64,000 bases of DNA from Alteromonas sp. 5E99-2. Lineage in GTDB: Bacteria; Pseudomonadota; Gammaproteobacteria; Enterobacterales; Alteromonadaceae. Within the stretch, counting starts at the first letter, position 1, and each line of letters begins with the position of its first letter. Shown here one piece after another: positions 63,367-64,000 of the stretch. A program made the translations under genes and the position numbers. Under the pieces are notes generated by a model. The model searched no databases. It saw only the letters and a list, made by a program, of their open reading frames with translations, and was not told where the DNA came from. The stretch is taken from NCBI RefSeq assembly GCF_017368475.1, contig NZ_JAFNJE010000009.1:1-64000 (forward strand). The letters run 5' to 3'.

Positions 63367-64000
63367 TTGGCACGTATTCTGTTTTGGCTACTGCTTGTTG
63401 TAGTAGCCTTGCCTCTTGGTGTCATTGCCTTTAACTATACTCATTTAGATTATGGTTTATGGCAACACTTAACCGACACTGTTTTATCTCAGTATGTCAC
63501 CAATAGCTTGTTACTGGCACTCGGTGTTGGGATAGGTACGGGCACTATAGGTACTGGGTTAGCTTGGTGTTTGACTCGCTATCAATTCTTTGGGAGCCGA
63601 TGGCTAGCTTGGCTCGCTGTACTTCCTCTTGCAGTTCCGGCCTATATTATTGCTTATACCTATACGGGATATTTAGATTTTAGTGGCCCAATTCAAACAT
63701 CTTTACGAGCACTATTTGGGTGGGGATACGGAGACTATTGGTTTCCTGAAATACGCTCTATTGGCGGCGCTATTGCCATGCTGTCATTGGTTCTATTTCC
63801 TTATGTGTATTTACTTGCCCGTAATGCGTTAGTGCTTACCCCACCGAATTTAATTCAAGCGGCACAAAGCCTAGGCATGAATAATAAACAAGTGTTTTGG
63901 AAGGTCATTTTTCCAGTGGCTAGACCGGCAATTTTGGCCGGTGTGATGCTAACTATGATGGAAGCATTAGCAGATTACGGCACGGTTGCCTTTTTTGGCG
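63367..64000 (+). CDS. Iron ABC transporter permease (FbpB-like), cut by the window end
   Basis: The frame begins with TTG directly after the binding-protein stop and runs open to the last base, giving about 211 residues. At least five membrane helices are visible, starting LARILFWLLLVVVALPLGVI. An EAA-type loop that contacts the ATPase reads QAAQSLGMNNKQVFWKVIFP. Family members are about 530 residues with two fused halves, so more than half is missing here. An ATPase gene would be expected beyond the edge. Confidence 0.88.
   Translation, partial: MARILFWLLLVVVALPLGVIAFNYTHLDYGLWQHLTDTVLSQYVTNSLLLALGVGIGTGTIGTGLAWCLTRYQFFGSRWLAWLAVLPLAVPAYIIAYTYTGYLDFSGPIQTSLRALFGWGYGDYWFPEIRSIGGAIAMLSLVLFPYVYLLARNALVLTPPNLIQAAQSLGMNNKQVFWKVIFPVARPAILAGVMLTMMEALADYGTVAFFG

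Overview
This window looks like chromosomal DNA from a marine gammaproteobacterium of the order Alteromonadales (Alteromonas/Glaciecola-like). The grounds are the AT-leaning base composition, the fadIJ pair, the aroF-tyrA/pheA arrangement, an ECF sigma factor paired with a DUF3379 protein, a DUF2868/DUF3482 pair, many c-di-GMP and receiver-domain genes, and intergenic nested inverted repeats. This placement is inference from gene content; there is no rRNA in the window. I saw no tRNA, rRNA, CRISPR array, insertion sequence or prophage.

Layout. 1-2.3 kb: an inverted-repeat element, a MerR/TipAS regulator, and an ECF sigma factor with its DUF3379 partner. 2.3-9.4 kb: a minus-strand aerotolerance (Bat) operon, moxR-DUF58-DUF4381-BatA-BatB/C fusion-batD. 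9.5-13 kb: fadIJ for beta-oxidation behind a FadR-like operator. 13-27 kb: a tiny tandem-repeat protein, a 1492-residue sensor with GGDEF and EAL domains, an M16 protease, SixA, an unlisted 58-residue ORF, a CNNM/CorC-type transporter, a CcsA-like membrane protein, ffh and a CSS-EAL phosphodiesterase. 27-35 kb: TerB-like protein, VOC protein/YafY-type regulator pair around a palindrome, an RND pump and an ABC exporter. 35-37 kb: rpsP-rimM-trmD-rplS. 37-49 kb: mixed accessory and housekeeping genes, including a lipoprotein haem peroxidase, def, a MOSC protein, a porin with a short PstS-like protein, a response regulator and a membrane/GTPase pair. 50-55 kb: a secreted nuclease and its partner. 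55-59 kb: aroF-tyrA facing pheA. 59-62 kb: a double-receiver protein, YciH, and a STAS + receiver/phosphatase/kinase partner-switching pair. 62.3 kb to the end: an iron ABC transporter, with the permease cut by the window edge.

The most interesting unit is 50.0-55.0 kb. A 1365-residue secreted ExeM/NucH-type nuclease ends in a two-repeat, calcium-loop dockerin-like module. Directly downstream, 25 bases away and before a strong terminator, lies a small exported protein that reads as a cohesin-like domain followed by a PEP-CTERM-like sorting tail. Together they suggest a two-gene, non-cellulosomal cohesin-dockerin system that displays a DNA-degrading enzyme on the cell surface. Upstream are 11-base-spaced repeats resembling a PhoB box, which would fit phosphate scavenging from extracellular DNA.

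Other points of note: a 72-residue protein with two copies of a 15-residue motif that differ only at synonymous sites; a CrsA/CrsR-like RpoS partner-switching pair with a perfect 11-base inverted repeat in front; a 199-base nested palindrome with 19-base ends; a ~10 kb block between ffh and rpsP; and a receiver domain whose phospho-acceptor Asp is replaced by Ala.
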